This document shows, one piece after another, positions 24,201 through 34,400 of a stretch of DNA of 64,000 bases. The translations under genes were made by a program, and so were the position numbers. The number at the start of each line of letters is the position of its first letter. Positions within the stretch are counted from its first letter, which is position 1. The notes under the pieces were generated by a model. The model did no database searches and was not told the DNA's origin. It worked only from the letters and a program-made list of their open reading frames with translations. This DNA is from Bugula neritina (taxonomy: Eukaryota; Bryozoa; Gymnolaemata; Cheilostomatida; Bugulidae), in assembly GCA_964035545.1 (NCBI GenBank), contig OZ037765.1:22824495-22888494 (forward strand). Direction: 5' to 3'.

Positions 24201-27200
24201 ACATTGATATCTTGAACACCTGTGCCAGACGTGCTACTGCTGAAGCTACAGCTATAAGAAACAGATTTGTACAATATTTTGCTAATGAGCATGGTAGTGC
24301 TCCTTGGCAATTTAACTACATCTTCAGACGATAATGAAGTATTTTCATCAATACAATGTTTTTTATTGAATAAATTAAGTTCAAGTCTATAAACTATAAC
24401 CATGACACCAATCACTACAATTTACCTATATCCCTTTGAGACCCAGTGTCCTCCTCAAAGGACATATATATAATATAGATTATTATCAACAGAAACCACT
24501 TGTAAGCATTAAAAACCAACTGTCCCTCTCAAGGGACAGTTGGGGAGTTGTTTCCTTTTGGTTTTGTTTTTTACCCTTCTCTATCAAAAAGCTACAACAA
24601 CTTCAAAATGGCTTCCCAAAGAGATAGAGCATGTGCTTCAACCTCTACAGGTAAAATATAATTTTTTATCCCATAGGTCAGGTTATAGGTCATCTATTCT
24701 TGTTTATAACATGTTTCTACACATTTTAATTTTACAATATACCAGATATATTTTCCTTTGGTTTTATTGACAATTTTTTTTCATGTCCCCTGAGCAGGAC
24801 ATTGGGATTTAATGACTACAATTTGAGTAAGAATTACAATTGAGTTCAGTGTATGTAAAAGCATGTAATAGTTTATTATATCTTGTTTTTGTTCTTTTTT
24901 AACATTTTACTTCTAAGTAATGTTTCAAACTATCAATTTTAGTTATTTTTCTTTTGTCTAATCATTTAAATACTTTAATATCGTATTTTTTGGCTTTGTT
25001 TTTAGGATCATCAAACCATAGGATCTCAAAGAATCTCTCAGCAAATGATGCTATTCATATGTTGGACATGCTAGACAATTCTGACATAGATTTTTGTTCA
25101 GATGACAGTGATTTTGAACCTACCTGCTCTGACACTCAATCTGCTGACTCCGATGACTATGAAGAATTTCAACCACCACCCACCAAGAAATCCAAAAAAG
25201 CATCGAAAAAAGTTTCCTCCTTCAAGAAAATCACTCATTTTACCAGTAAATTTGAGCAAGCAACACAGCCTTTACCAACTCCAACAGATAACAGTGCGGT
25301 AGAAGAACTTAAGAAATATTTTACTGATGACATTTTTTCTTTGATGGCTGACCTAACAAATCGCTATCATGCTCAAAACACTGGGAAGTCTCTCGGAGTT
25401 ACCCCTGCTGAGATTGCAGTTTTCTTTGGTATTTGTTTGTTGATGGGCTGCATCAACATGAAACGGATAAAGATGTATTGGGCAAGAAAGACTAACATCC
25501 CAATAATTGCTAACGCTATGCGAAGGGATCGATTTTTCAAAATTAGAAGCAACTTAAAAGTGGTAGACAACAACCTCGTAACAGTAGAAATTAAAACATC
25601 AGACAGGTTGTGGAAAGTAACACCATTTGTTAAACATATCCATGAGGTCTGCAATAAATTACCAAGAGAAAGAAACATGAGTATAAATGAGCAGATGATC
25701 TCATTTACTGGTAGATGCCCTACAAGACAATATGTACCACGGAAGCCATACCCAACAGGTTTAAAAAACTTTGTTCTTGCAGGCTGTAATGGCGTAGTAT
25801 ACGACTTTGAAATTTACCAAGGAGAAAGGACATTTCAAAACTTTAAGTTGGAAGATGGATCAGGAGGACAAGGAGTGGGAGCTGTACTGCGATTAACCAA
25901 TGATTTAGGACCAGGGAAACATGTGTTCTGTGATTGATTTTTTACAACCATTCCATTGATCGAACACCTTGCACAGACAAAAATTTCGCTAACGGGAACT
26001 ATAACCCCAAAGTATGTACCTGTCCAATTTTTATCAGACAAGCAGATGAAGGCTAAAGGAAGAGGATCTATGGAGCAGTTTATAACAAATGGCAATGGTG
26101 ATGAACCCGTCAGCATAGTGAAATGGTTTGACACCAATGGGATTTTAATGGCATCATCATTGCATGGATTAGAACCTGTAGAGGACTGTCAAAGATGGTC
26201 CAAGCATAAAAAAGAATACATTACCATCCCAAGACCGGCAGTTGTTAGTAGATACAATGCATCAATGGGTGGCGTGGATCTCTGTGACCAAGCTATTTCA
26301 TACCATAGACTGACTGCAAGGTGCAAGCGATGGCCAGTTAGAGTCATTATGCATTTGCTGGATTTGGCTGTAAACAACTGCTGGCTATTACATAGAGCTG
26401 CGGACCCAGAAAACAAGTCTGTGCAGCTGTTTGACTACAGGTTTCTAATGGGGGAGCAACTGCTTGCTACAGCTGGAGAAAGTATTTGCAGTGACACAGA
26501 TGATGGTGAGACAAGGAGACGTAGAGTACCAGTGACGCTACCAATCAATTGCAGCAGAAGTAGAGGAGCTAAACACCTGCCAGAATTTATGAAGCTTACG
26601 AACAGTGCTCGCTGCAGGAGAGAAGGCTGCTCATACAAAACGAGTGTGCGCTGCACAAAATGCAATGTCTTCTTGTGCATTAATGCAAATAGAAACTGTT
26701 TTCTCTTGTTTCACAAAAAGTAATCTAAAGGACTTATTTTGAATTAAAGATGACATTGTACTAGCTCTAATACATTTCACTGTTTTCTAGTTACCGAGTA
26801 CCGGCGTCCCCCACAGGGGACACTTTATTACAGCAAAAATAAAAAAAAATTCCATGAAAAGTTATGGTTTTGTGTTAGTTTGCATGAAAAAGTAATAGAA
26901 AATTGGTTGTCACTGCGATTTTCCCACTGAAACTCTCTCGGGTCTCCAAGGGATATGTAAATAATTTTTATAATTGAATAAGAAGTTTAGCTATAAGTTT
27001 TATTACACTACATACAGTGGTATATTGCTACTGGAACGGTCCTGTACAGCGTACCGGTTGTTAAAATTTCTGCTATCTTAGGTGGTACGCCCGTACCAGT
27101 TGATAAAATTTAGAACTGAAAATGAAAAAAAGTGGACTTTTCACTTGTGTAGTGGAATTTGCCGAAACCTATAGCCTGATTTTCTCAACAACCGTGAGTA

Positions 27201-30200
27201 ATTGAAAATTTTAAGGGTACCCCTTGCATAAATTAATAGAGATGCAGTTAGGTAGGTTTTGTTTTATCAACCTTGACTTACCATTTGCATTCTAGTTTGC
27301 TCAGTGCATGCTTTTGGCCCGACTATTTAGCTGTACTATTCTGCATAAATCGAAGTAACTTTCAAATTTCATTATGAGTAAACCTGTTGCAAAAAATCAG
27401 CTGAATCTCAATGACATGTTTTGTAAAAAAGGTAAGATTTGAACTTTTCAGTCTAATATACATTTTCATTCAGCTAGTCGCACTAATCACTAATAGCTAT
27501 TCCTAAGAGTAAAACTAAAACTTAAAAGCAAAACTTCAAGTACAACAGTAACACTACTAGTACTGCTAATAGTAATACTACTACCACTAGTAGTTGCACT
27601 ACTACATAGTAGTAGTACTGCAATTATTACTAGTGCTACTACTACTACAGCAAAGAACTATGCTGCAATGAATGAAGTGCAAATAGCCAATCTGTTGCTA
27701 TTAATGGGCCTTGACAGTGTCCCAATTTTTGAACAATTTACCTTTCATGGGACAGAAGAAGGTAGAACAAAAACATTAACTAATGTAATCAGTATATTTG
27801 ACAGATATTTCGAACCAGTTAAAAATATTATTTATGAAATGTGCCAGGAATCGAAATCATTACATCAATTCATTACCGATCTACAGTCCCAAGCAGATAA
27901 CTGTGAGTATGGAGCTATGTGCGATCAACAAATTAGAAATAGGATTGTTGTTGGCGTGTCTAATATTAAGTTAAGAGAGTACTTAATTGACGTAGAAGAT
28001 TTAATCTTGCCTAAATGTATACAAAAAGCTAAGCAATGGATGAGTCACCATTCCCAGACCCTACAATCGGAAGATGGATATCGAGAGAATGTAGATGGTA
28101 TGTCTGTTTGGAAAGGAAGAGTTGGTAGAAAGAGCAGCTAGTACTTATCAGACAGAGGTAGCAAAGCAAGGCTGCCCTTATTGCAGAGTTCTGTCCCATC
28201 CCTGAAACAAATGCCCAGCGCGTAACGCAGTGTGCTATACCTGTAAGCAAAAAGGTCATTGGGCCAAGTCCAAAGCCTGTAAAGGCAGACAAGGAGAGAT
28301 GAAGTCTGTTGAGGTAGACCAGACTACGGAAGAATTAGGTGGCTTATTCTTGGGATCAGAGGAAACAGCATGACTAAACGTGGTGTCATGTGTGAAAGAG
28401 ACAAGGAAAACCTGGATGGTGAATCTTAGACTAAACACTCAATCAGTAAATTTCAAATTAGATACGGGGGGGGGGGGCAGCCATAATCGCAATTCCAAAC
28501 ACGATGAAGTCAAGTATGAATAACATTGCTCCAGCCCCCTTGAAGGGAGCCGGGAACCACAAGCTTACAGTAACAGGGAAAGCTATGGTGACACTTTCTA
28601 CAAAGCATACGACTATTCAAGAGGAGGTGTATCCTATAAAGAATCTAGTGACCCCATTGTTAGGGAAGCCTGCAATAGCTAAATTGGGGCTCATTCAGTT
28701 TGTGCAAGAAGTCGCTCCGGTTGATAACGGTGATTGGATTCACAAGTTTTCAACTCTCTTTCAAGGACTAGGGTCAGTGGCGAATGAAATTAGGAAGCCA
28801 GCGCTGAAAGAGGAGTTGCAAAGGATGGAAAACTTGGAAGTCATTGAAAAAATTGAACAGCCTACTGAGTGGTGTTCTCCATGCGTTGTAGTGCCAAAGT
28901 CAAATGGGAAACCGAGAGTTTAATGTAATAAATAAGCCAACACTGGTTGCAGTTCAACAGCAATAGTTTGGAGATGAAATTGTATAACATCATCAATATT
29001 ATGTGAGCCATATAGTCCGCAGTTATTCTATGTTGCTGCTTTTTTATGTTTGTTATATATGATATTAAAGGAATAGCAAGAAAATATTTTAAATTATAAA
29101 AGGAAAAAACTAGAAAAAAAAACAAATGGCTGTGATCAGACATTGTACTACGCAGGGGCAAGCTGCAAAAAGCTGTTAGGTGCAGACATGTGTACAATGG
29201 GAAAACTTGTTGAAAATGAGAAAAAAGGTCTGCAATGATCAGACCCTAAGGAATTACGAGGCTGGACTTCAAATCGTTATGCAAAGAACCTTTTTAGGAA
29301 CCAGACAGCTTCAAACATTATATCTTCAATATTATAAAGTCATGGAAGTTTGTGTCTTAGAAAAATCGGGCTACAGCAAAGTTTTTTGCTGAATGGGCAT
29401 AGGTGATGAGGAATGACAAATTATGAGTAATAATGTTTTAGAACTTTCAATGAACAATATAAAAAATGGTCTAATCGGCCCAATTGATAAAAAAACTGTA
29501 GAAAAAACATAAATTAAAATTTGGTAACACTAGCTATACAGCCATGTATTCAGCAATTACACATAAAAATAGTTAGTAATAATATTATTAAATTACCTTC
29601 CTTTGGTGGCTGCAAATGACAAGTTTCAGGTTGAAAACTTTATTTAAAAAATGTTTTAGCCCATGAAACATTGATTATGAATTTTGATGACCGAGGTAAT
29701 TTTTCAACTTACCAGCTTCTTCAATTTGTTGATATAAACCATCAATAAACTCTTCAAGCTGCTGCCGAGGCTCTGCTGGTAACTCTAAGGCATCGCAGTT
29801 TTTCACCCAAACACTAAGAGAGCTAGAAAGTATAAGCATCATTATAGAATTTCAACGCTAACTTTTTCTAGCAGCATTGGATTTCAAATTAAGCATCAGG
29901 CAACAGAGAAATTAGTATCTTTGAATAAAATGGCATATTCAATCAATTACAACATAACAAGCTGGTAAAAAATTTGCAGAAAGTTTTTAGCATAAATGTT
30001 ACCAACATCATTTAGACTTTATAACTAATACAGATATAACTTCTAGAACAAAAATATGTTTGCATCAAGCATCAGATTTACATAGGGTGTATAGGTATAT
30101 GAGTACTTCCATGAAATGTCCAATTTTTTTATAAATGCCTTTGACAATTTTTAAAAGTTGTTTTGTTCAGTTCAAAGCATATAAGACAAAAAAGAAATTG

Positions 30201-33200
30201 CTTTACATGCTAGGAGAAAAAGCCAAGACCAAAAGAAATAACACAGCAAAACACTTTTTTACATGCTGCTTCAAGATATAAATCCAACTGAAATCTATTG
30301 ATAAAAATACCTAGTACCAATTCCTTGCCCATTAGTTCCAATCATAGCCAAAAGTGAATTGAATCCATCTTCAGTCATCCAGTCTGGCATGACGTCTCCA
30401 AAAATCTCCTTGACCATTTCTCTCAGCATAGTTATAGAGCCCTGGTGAAACATATACAACTAGACAATAGCAACATGTTGAAATGTGTCGGTAAAACAGT
30501 GTGAGATTGCAGGATTTAGGTAATAAGTAAACAGAATTTGAGTAAGTTTTATTGGCAAAATTATTAGGTATATAAAATAATATTGCACAACTGATAGCAC
30601 CGATTAGACTGTTTATTTGATAACTTTTGTTTGGCATACATTAACTACTAATAAAATAACTACCTGGAAAAGCATGTGAATGTATGAACATAATTTCAGC
30701 AGAAATATTTTAAAAAATATGTAATTATAACAAAATACAACTAACATACATTGTCAATTAAACTTACTAACCGCTTACCCAATTGAACCGAAATTTAAAT
30801 TATTTAGCACTTAAAATAGTATCACTCTAGAAAGTTGGATAAAATCATGTTTTTTCAATGACAATGCTTGAAGAAAATAAAAATAAAAGTTTAGGAAGAA
30901 TAGAAACTTGTGTTTTGGTGTCTTACTGTATGCTGATCTCCAAGAAGTTTGTGAATACAATCAGCTGCCTCATCTTTTGATCTGTTGCAGAATAGTGAAA
31001 TCTGTGAAAGAAGTTCCCCTCTATTATTTGCCTGAAAATAAATTATTTAACACTTGCATTCTGTGTTTAAAACTTTGTGATATGTATAGAATAATGAACC
31101 TATCTTTTTGTTATTACAGATCTCCCTCCATAACTCACAGATCTAATTCTCACGCAATGGCATGTTTTCTTGGTTTAAATACCATAAGTTTATTTCAAAT
31201 CTTGAGTAAGTAACAGCTGCCATTATTGGGAAAGCTATCTCTGGTATAAACATGGAGAGGTATGAAATGCACTGTTTTGATAGGAATGAGACTAAAAGTT
31301 GAATGCAATTGTCCAAAAATTAACAAGTAGAGATTAAATATGCTTAAGCCTCATTTCATCATGTTACCCACGTAACAAACTAAGAAGCCTGTATTTGTAT
31401 ACGATGTAAGCTTATGATGTGTGTAGACTGTGTAGGGACAAAATGGCAAATTATATCTGGTATTCTACTATGTCCTGAATTGAGGTAAGGAAAGTGAGAG
31501 GGAGGACTGTAAAAGATCAATTTTGGTTGTATGTAGGAGAGCTGAAAGCCATCTAATGCACAGTACCTTTTGTATAAAGTACAAATTCACCAACAATATG
31601 CAGTGTATAACAGATTTACTATGTAGTATAAAAAGAAAGATATCAAGAATCATCTAGATAGGTATAATGCATTCATCAAATGATGTTTGCTTACTTATGC
31701 CAATTATAACCTAAATTACATTGCATAAGCCACCATGCTAAATAAATGGAGACAACTGCAAGCTTTCTCAAGATATAAGAATGCTTGAAATTTGAAGATT
31801 ATCAAAACTTCAGATTTGTTTCAAGTCTCTAACCCTGTAAGAACTTCTGGTGACAAAGAATCTTTGTAAGCAAGCAAAGGACTGTCTGTGACTGTCATGT
31901 TGGTAATATGGTTTGTGAAAACTTTTGGGGGTAACACAGGAGCAGTTATGTCCACATGCTCTTCCGGGCAATACTTAAGGTGTGGCAAACTAGGCCGGTG
32001 CTCTAACCACTGGACTCTGACTACCACTTAGATTTTCAACTATAAAGCAAAGTCAAAATGTTACCTGCTGTATCATGGCAAGAAGCTTGTATACAAGACT
32101 GATGCTGGTTGTTTCTGGTGGGTAATGTAATGTTCTCCAAACATTTTCCAGAGCCTGTAAAGGATGATCAGCATTCTCTGCGCCACTTCCGGCACACAAA
32201 ATTCTGTGATACTTTTGAAAAGCTTTGCTCCTACATTGTTCACTGCAATATCTAGTCTGGAAACAGAAGATAAAGGCAAGGCATCATAATATTATGAACT
32301 TTAGTACACAAGCAGAAGAGCTGATGCAGCACTAGAGTCTATAGACAAAAGAAAGCTTTAAATGAACAACAAATAATATTCAAGCAAAATTTTACGTATT
32401 AAATAGTACAGAGAACATTAGACAATTATAACATATGGTGCTTGGTATATGGGCTCCAGTACAGTTAACCTGAACGTGAAGTCCAAATCAACCATTTTGT
32501 CTGTTATTAAATCAAGAAAATAGGATTTACTAGACTTTTCTACCTATCAAAAATAGCCAACACAAAAGCAACTGATAAAGCTAATATCTAGTTTGACCAC
32601 ACTTAGCTAACATACCATAAACATAGAAGCAGTTAAAGTAAACAATAATTCAATCGGCAGACTATGATGGAACTTACAGCACATTGCTCACAGAAAACCT
32701 GTGAGGCCACTACAGTTTCACAGCATTCAGGATAAGGCAACTCCAGCTTACCATCTTTACACAGTCTTCTTGCATTTTGAGTTGCAGTTTCAAGATTTTT
32801 TAAACAATAATCACCTGCAGAAATGAGAATTTATAATGCCTTTCGTAGATAAGTTTGTGAATAGTCAATTCAATGATTTATTTGATGAGCTGCAGAGTTT
32901 GCACTTCATCAATACAACAAAAATTACTAAAAACATTTGCAAGAAAAATAATTGATGAAATTGACCTAAACTGCCAATTTGTATTGTTTACACACTAACA
33001 AAGGCCAGGAGGCTAATAAGATCATATTATAAAAATTTCTGCTTATGAAACATCCTTGACAGCTCAAAATTATTTGTGAGACATTGATAAAACTTGAAAA
33101 AATAGCTATGTACATGTATATCAAGAGTTGAATATACCAATTTAGTTTGGGCGAGGTTTTTTCATGTCGAACATGTTGATTTTGTTTCAAATACTGGATA

Positions 33201-33898
33201 AATTCGGTCAATACTAAAAAGAGCATAAAATAACTTACAACAGCCCACAGGGTCATTGAAAAAATAAAACAAATTTTATAAAGATAATTTATTGAAAAAT
33301 TAGCAGGAAGTGTATTCATAAATTAAAGCAGAAAATTACAGCAAATAAAATTAAATTTAAGAAAAAACATTTTGATTTAGTTAAAAATTATCCATTATGA
33401 TTATGATATTGATACTCATACTGAGATATACTTATGAGTTATACTGTTATACAGTTAATGTTATAGTATGCACTACTTACATGCAATATATTTACATACT
33501 TTGTTCCAGCTAAATTGACTAGATACCAACGGCTCTTCTTCGAATAGCACTTCTCCTGCAGCTACTGGTCCAACTGTAAATAAACTTCTGCCCTATAAAA
33601 ACAAAAAATTGGCTAATGAAACTTGTCATAACTTGAACAGTTAAACTTATTATAATTATAATGATAATGAGTATAATTATGACTATTACTATTAGTATTA
33701 GCTAGCTACTGTTGAGAAAATAAATGAAATATCAACCATATTTTACCAACAGTAGAACTAAAAATAAATAATAATCATAATGATAATCTTATAATCTAAA
33801 AGTATAAGTAGATCTGAACATAAACCTTGGTCTTTCACCTTTGATTTTTGAGTTTGTCTAACACTAACAGCAACAGTAATACTGTAATGGATTCTCAT
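12282..33898 (-). CDS. SMYD5: SMYD5 SET/MYND-type lysine methyltransferase
   Basis: Ten minus-strand exons with agreeing phases: 33839-33898, 33496-33592, 32678-32814, 32065-32256, 30927-31031, 30311-30441, 29713-29822, 14797-14954, 14639-14709 and 12282-12405, predicting 394 residues (human SMYD5 is about 418). A split SET domain begins at the GRSLF motif (residue 21). A cysteine-rich MYND-like segment (about 53-125) follows, including CDYC and YCSEQC. The SET core carries NHSC (about 301-304) and ETSFP, then FISYLDDC, then the post-SET cysteines CNCQRCQ. The C-terminus is very acidic with DVTSEE, typical of SMYD5 rather than SMYD1-4. The family methylates histones (for example H4K20 and H3K36) and ribosomal protein targets. 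One intron spans 14955-29712 and is full of transposons. A likely AATAAA lies on the minus strand at 12140-12145. CDKL2 converges on it. Confidence 0.92.
12649..14027 (+). CDS. small secreted cysteine-rich, Thr/Pro-linker protein, nested in a SMYD5 intron
   Basis: Three exons, 12649-12833, 13190-13381 and 13892-14027, all joined in phase 2, predict 170 residues. The N-terminus is a signal peptide with a hydrophobic core ([14 protein letters not shown]); the ATG at 12658 is an alternative start. The mature protein alternates Thr/Pro-rich, probably O-glycosylated linkers with two cysteine modules. Each module starts near C-x3-G-x-x-Y and holds three further Cys with aromatic residues, loosely like a von Willebrand C half-domain. 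Each module is split by a phase-2 intron, suggesting tandem duplication. I do not recognise the family. It lies on the strand opposite SMYD5, wholly within the intron between the SMYD5 exons at 14639-14709 and 12282-12405. An extracellular-matrix or mucus role is inference only. Confidence 0.7.
15356..15373 (+). other. candidate retrotransposon primer-binding site
   Basis: TGGCGCAGTCGGCAGGAT begins with TGG, complementary to a tRNA CCA end, and immediately follows TTTACA, a plausible LTR end. It lies about 270 bases before the gag-like coding stretch, as expected for an LTR-element leader. The 5' LTR start is not certain; TG at about 15209 would give an LTR near 145 bp. No matching 3' LTR is seen. 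Confidence 0.5.
15356..16980 (+). mobile_element. decayed Ty3/Gypsy-like retrotransposon fragment
   Basis: Pieces of one retroelement lie in order on the + strand but are broken by stops and frameshifts. A gag-like stretch runs at about 15628-16060. An aspartic-protease-like segment with a LDTSA active-site motif lies at about 16158-16379. A reverse-transcriptase N-terminus follows at about 16600-16960, with recognisable GVIEPVE, HPFPRVSDML and [10 protein letters not shown] stretches. There is no YxDD box, RNase H or integrase, so the element is truncated at its 3' side, just before the DUF7869-like gene. It cannot encode a functional element. The superfamily call rests on gag, protease and RT order and wording. 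Confidence 0.75.
17074..18994 (+). CDS. DUF7869-like protein, 5'-truncated, inside the large SMYD5 intron
   Basis: Five + strand exons are clear, with consistent phases: 17074-17306, 17468-17651, 18161-18320, 18545-18739 and 18942-18994, giving 274 residues to the stop. An AATAAA follows at 19086-19091. Wording such as [48 protein letters not shown] and AGHTKF matches a large family in corals, Hydra and sponges that I recall as DUF7869. That family is often regarded as transposon-related, perhaps with an RNase-H-like fold. The usual HADNC acid motif reads HADKC. The tail is basic (SKRPRVMR). Exons upstream of 17074 are missing or unrecognised; the Gypsy fragment ends just before. All five exons are open, so loss of function is recent or it is still expressed. 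Confidence 0.65.
17680..18118 (+). repeat. dimeric minisatellite in a DUF7869 intron
   Basis: Eight head-to-tail monomers of about 51-59 bases each begin GTGAGGGTGGGTA or a close variant and contain TATAGCCTGTGATAT-like text. Two alternating variants form a dimer of about 110 bases: one carries CATGTCCTGTATA, the other CGTCTCCGGTATA. A lone monomer recurs in the last intron at about 18812-18860. Confidence 0.85.
18995..20129. other. intronic spacer with paired AGGTCA-type palindromes
   Basis: No coding signal beyond the DUF7869 3' end. Two related segments near 19160-19215 and 19305-19365 each contain TGACCT, four bases, then AGGTCA (19175-19190 and 19324-19339), with extra TGACC half-sites beside them. 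The rest is AT-rich DNA without a recognisable feature. Confidence 0.5.
20130..21330 (-). pseudogene. C2H2 zinc-finger gene remnant
   Basis: On the minus strand, several stretches repeat the finger-linker wording HTxEKxFQC (about 21120-21320 and again about 20180-20260) but are interrupted by stops and shifts. One finger remains readable near 21060-20990: CTNC, twelve residues, then H-x4-H. It leads into an open tail ending near 20825. Enough fingers are broken that this is a pseudogene or several fragments of a multi-finger protein. It lies in the large SMYD5 intron among transposons. Confidence 0.5.
21700..22060 (+). mobile_element. retroelement gag-like fragment, possibly BEL/Pao
   Basis: An open stretch at 21719-21961 reads like the N-terminal gag helical region of BEL/Pao-type elements ([17 protein letters not shown], then [15 protein letters not shown]). 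Conserved-looking frames continue briefly after its stop. No protease, RT or LTR is visible nearby. The superfamily name is uncertain and rests only on wording. Confidence 0.35.
22711..22790 (+). repeat. copy 1 of an 80-bp dispersed repeat
   Basis: From CAACACTGGTTG to ATCATCAATA this closely matches 28921-29003. The shared core includes GGAGATGAAATTGTATAACA. Here it lies about 90 bases before the PIF/Harbinger transposase remnant, so it may be that element's left flank. Elsewhere it abuts the end of a truncated Gypsy fragment. Confidence 0.7.
22878..24180 (+). pseudogene. PIF/Harbinger transposase pseudogene
   Basis: Fragments of a Harbinger DDE nuclease run in order. An N-terminal helical block lies at 22878-23080 ([19 protein letters not shown]). 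A probable intron with a CTGTAG acceptor follows at about 23306. Next come [11 protein letters not shown], with the first catalytic Asp; [12 protein letters not shown], with the second; [34 protein letters not shown]; and a C-terminal [18 protein letters not shown] block near 24005-24110. Several stops interrupt it, including a TGA where the family usually has Trp just before the first Asp motif. It is inactive. I found no Myb-like partner ORF and no certain terminal repeats. Confidence 0.75.
24432..26952 (+). mobile_element. piggyBac-family DNA transposon, nearly full length
   Basis: The element is bounded by inverted ends reading CCCTTTGAGACCC (left) and CCCTTGGAGACCC (right, reverse complement). 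It encodes one spliced transposase and carries several short GTCC...GGAC hairpins near its ends. Both ends are flanked by ATAT (24428-24431 and 26953-26956) instead of the family's usual TTAA. It sits inside the large SMYD5 intron. Confidence 0.8.
24608..26722 (+). pseudogene. piggyBac transposase with in-frame stop
   Basis: Exon 1 (24608-24650, [12 protein letters not shown] start) joins in phase to 25006-26722. The product has an acidic N-terminus, the DDE_Tnp_1_7 core and a C-terminal cysteine-rich zinc domain (CRREGC, CTKC, then two more Cys before FH). Two lesions are visible. A TGA at 25935-25937 directly follows the second catalytic Asp (family wording DNFFT). The first catalytic Asp, in the family motif DEQM, reads NEQM (about 25687-25698). 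The third site, GGVDLCDQ, is intact. The protein is therefore almost certainly inactive, although the frame is otherwise open end to end, so decay is recent. Confidence 0.85.
27540..27660. repeat. (TAN)n-type array before a Gypsy gag fragment
   Basis: TAC, TAG and TAA units with occasional CAC and TGC follow a 3-base period, for example ACTAGTACTGCTAATAGTAA. It directly precedes the gag-like stretch of the second Gypsy fragment. Confidence 0.75.
27668..28922 (+). mobile_element. second Ty3/Gypsy-like fragment (gag to start of RT)
   Basis: A gag-like open frame (27668-28141) is followed by two zinc knuckles (CPYC and [12 protein letters not shown]) at about 28170-28280 and a protease active-site-like LDTGG at about 28457-28470. 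A final open stretch (28504-28922) ends at the very start of reverse transcriptase ([19 protein letters not shown]). A run of nine or more G at about 28467 disrupts the protease frame. Stops separate the parts and everything after the RT start is missing. Its gag wording differs from the fragment at 15.6 kb, so it is a different family. Confidence 0.75.
28921..29003 (+). repeat. copy 2 of an 80-bp dispersed repeat
   Basis: Matches 22711-22790 with a few substitutions and small indels. It begins exactly where the Gypsy-like coding stretch stops, so it may mark the breakpoint of a later insertion. Confidence 0.7.
29004..29712. other. end of the large SMYD5 intron, nothing recognised
   Basis: AT-rich sequence with a short open stretch near 29180-29392 that has no recognisable motif and could be further transposon debris. 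The SMYD5 exon begins at 29713. Confidence 0.4.
31821..32030 (-). repeat. tRNA-derived SINE-like fragment
   Basis: Read on the minus strand from about 32030, the sequence contains CAGTGGTTAGAGCACCGGCC, a good RNA polymerase III A-box context (TGGTTAGAGC) as in many tRNA-derived SINEs. A convincing B box (GGTTCGANTCC) is not seen, so it is a fragment or a diverged copy. It lies in the SMYD5 intron between the exons at 32065 and 31031. Confidence 0.4.
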
Positions 33899-33938
33899 CC
33901 TCTATTGTTCTGAAATAACTGCGTGCATCAGTATACTA

Positions 33939-34400
33939 TAAATACTGTTGCGTATCGTTCTTAATGCTGTAATTATAGTTAAGTAAGCTAGCTTGCTAAT
34001 GCCTAAGTATGGTGATTACTGTTAAGCTTTCAGCATAATGTAATTTTACTGAAATACGCATTCTGAAGTTATGTAATATCTCTTTTACTAATAGTGCTTT
34101 TCTTTTACTAATGTTGCTTTCTTTTGTGTGTGTCCTTTGTTGCTGAGATCGGCATTTCGGTCTTCCGAAATGCCGATATTCGGCATTTCGGAACCCCGAT
34201 CTCGGCAACAAAGGAATGTCTTTGTCTCGCTTGTATATAAAAGCCAGCGAGTTCCAGTGTAGTTCAGACTACTACTGGAGCTCGCTGGTAGTAGGACCAC
34301 ATAAGCTGTATTTGATGCTAATAAAGTTATTTTCATTCGTATTCAGATACTTGGCTTATTCTCTCTAGAGCATGTAGGCACTAGTTGCATTCAAAACCCA
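33939..34400 (+). mobile_element. LTR-like element with nested palindrome, next to the SMYD5 start
   Basis: A 462-bp segment is flanked by the 10-bp direct repeat CAGTATACTA (33929-33938 and 34401-34410). In + orientation it contains a large two-level palindrome (34133-34215), TATATAAAA at about 34234, a strong hairpin just downstream (34244-34288, arms CCAGCGAG and CTCGCTGG) and AATAAA at 34320-34325. That order (enhancer-like region, TATA, start, poly(A) signal) is what a solo LTR shows. A 10-bp duplication is longer than usual for LTR elements, so the class is unproven. It lies 41 bp from the SMYD5 initiation codon. Confidence 0.55.

Noticed and set aside
25935-25937. TGA read as selenocysteine in the piggyBac transposase
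   Set aside because: The family has Asn there, no SECIS-like element was sought or seen, and a second catalytic lesion is present; a nonsense mutation is simpler.
32073-32279. 68-codon minus-strand frame as a gene
   Set aside because: A shadow of the SMYD5 exon at 32065-32256; the frame reading YCSEQC is the conserved one.
12282-33898. Assignment to SMYD1, 2 or 3
   Set aside because: The acidic C-terminus, the DVTSEE motif and the LGDQHT and [12 protein letters not shown] stretches fit SMYD5 instead.
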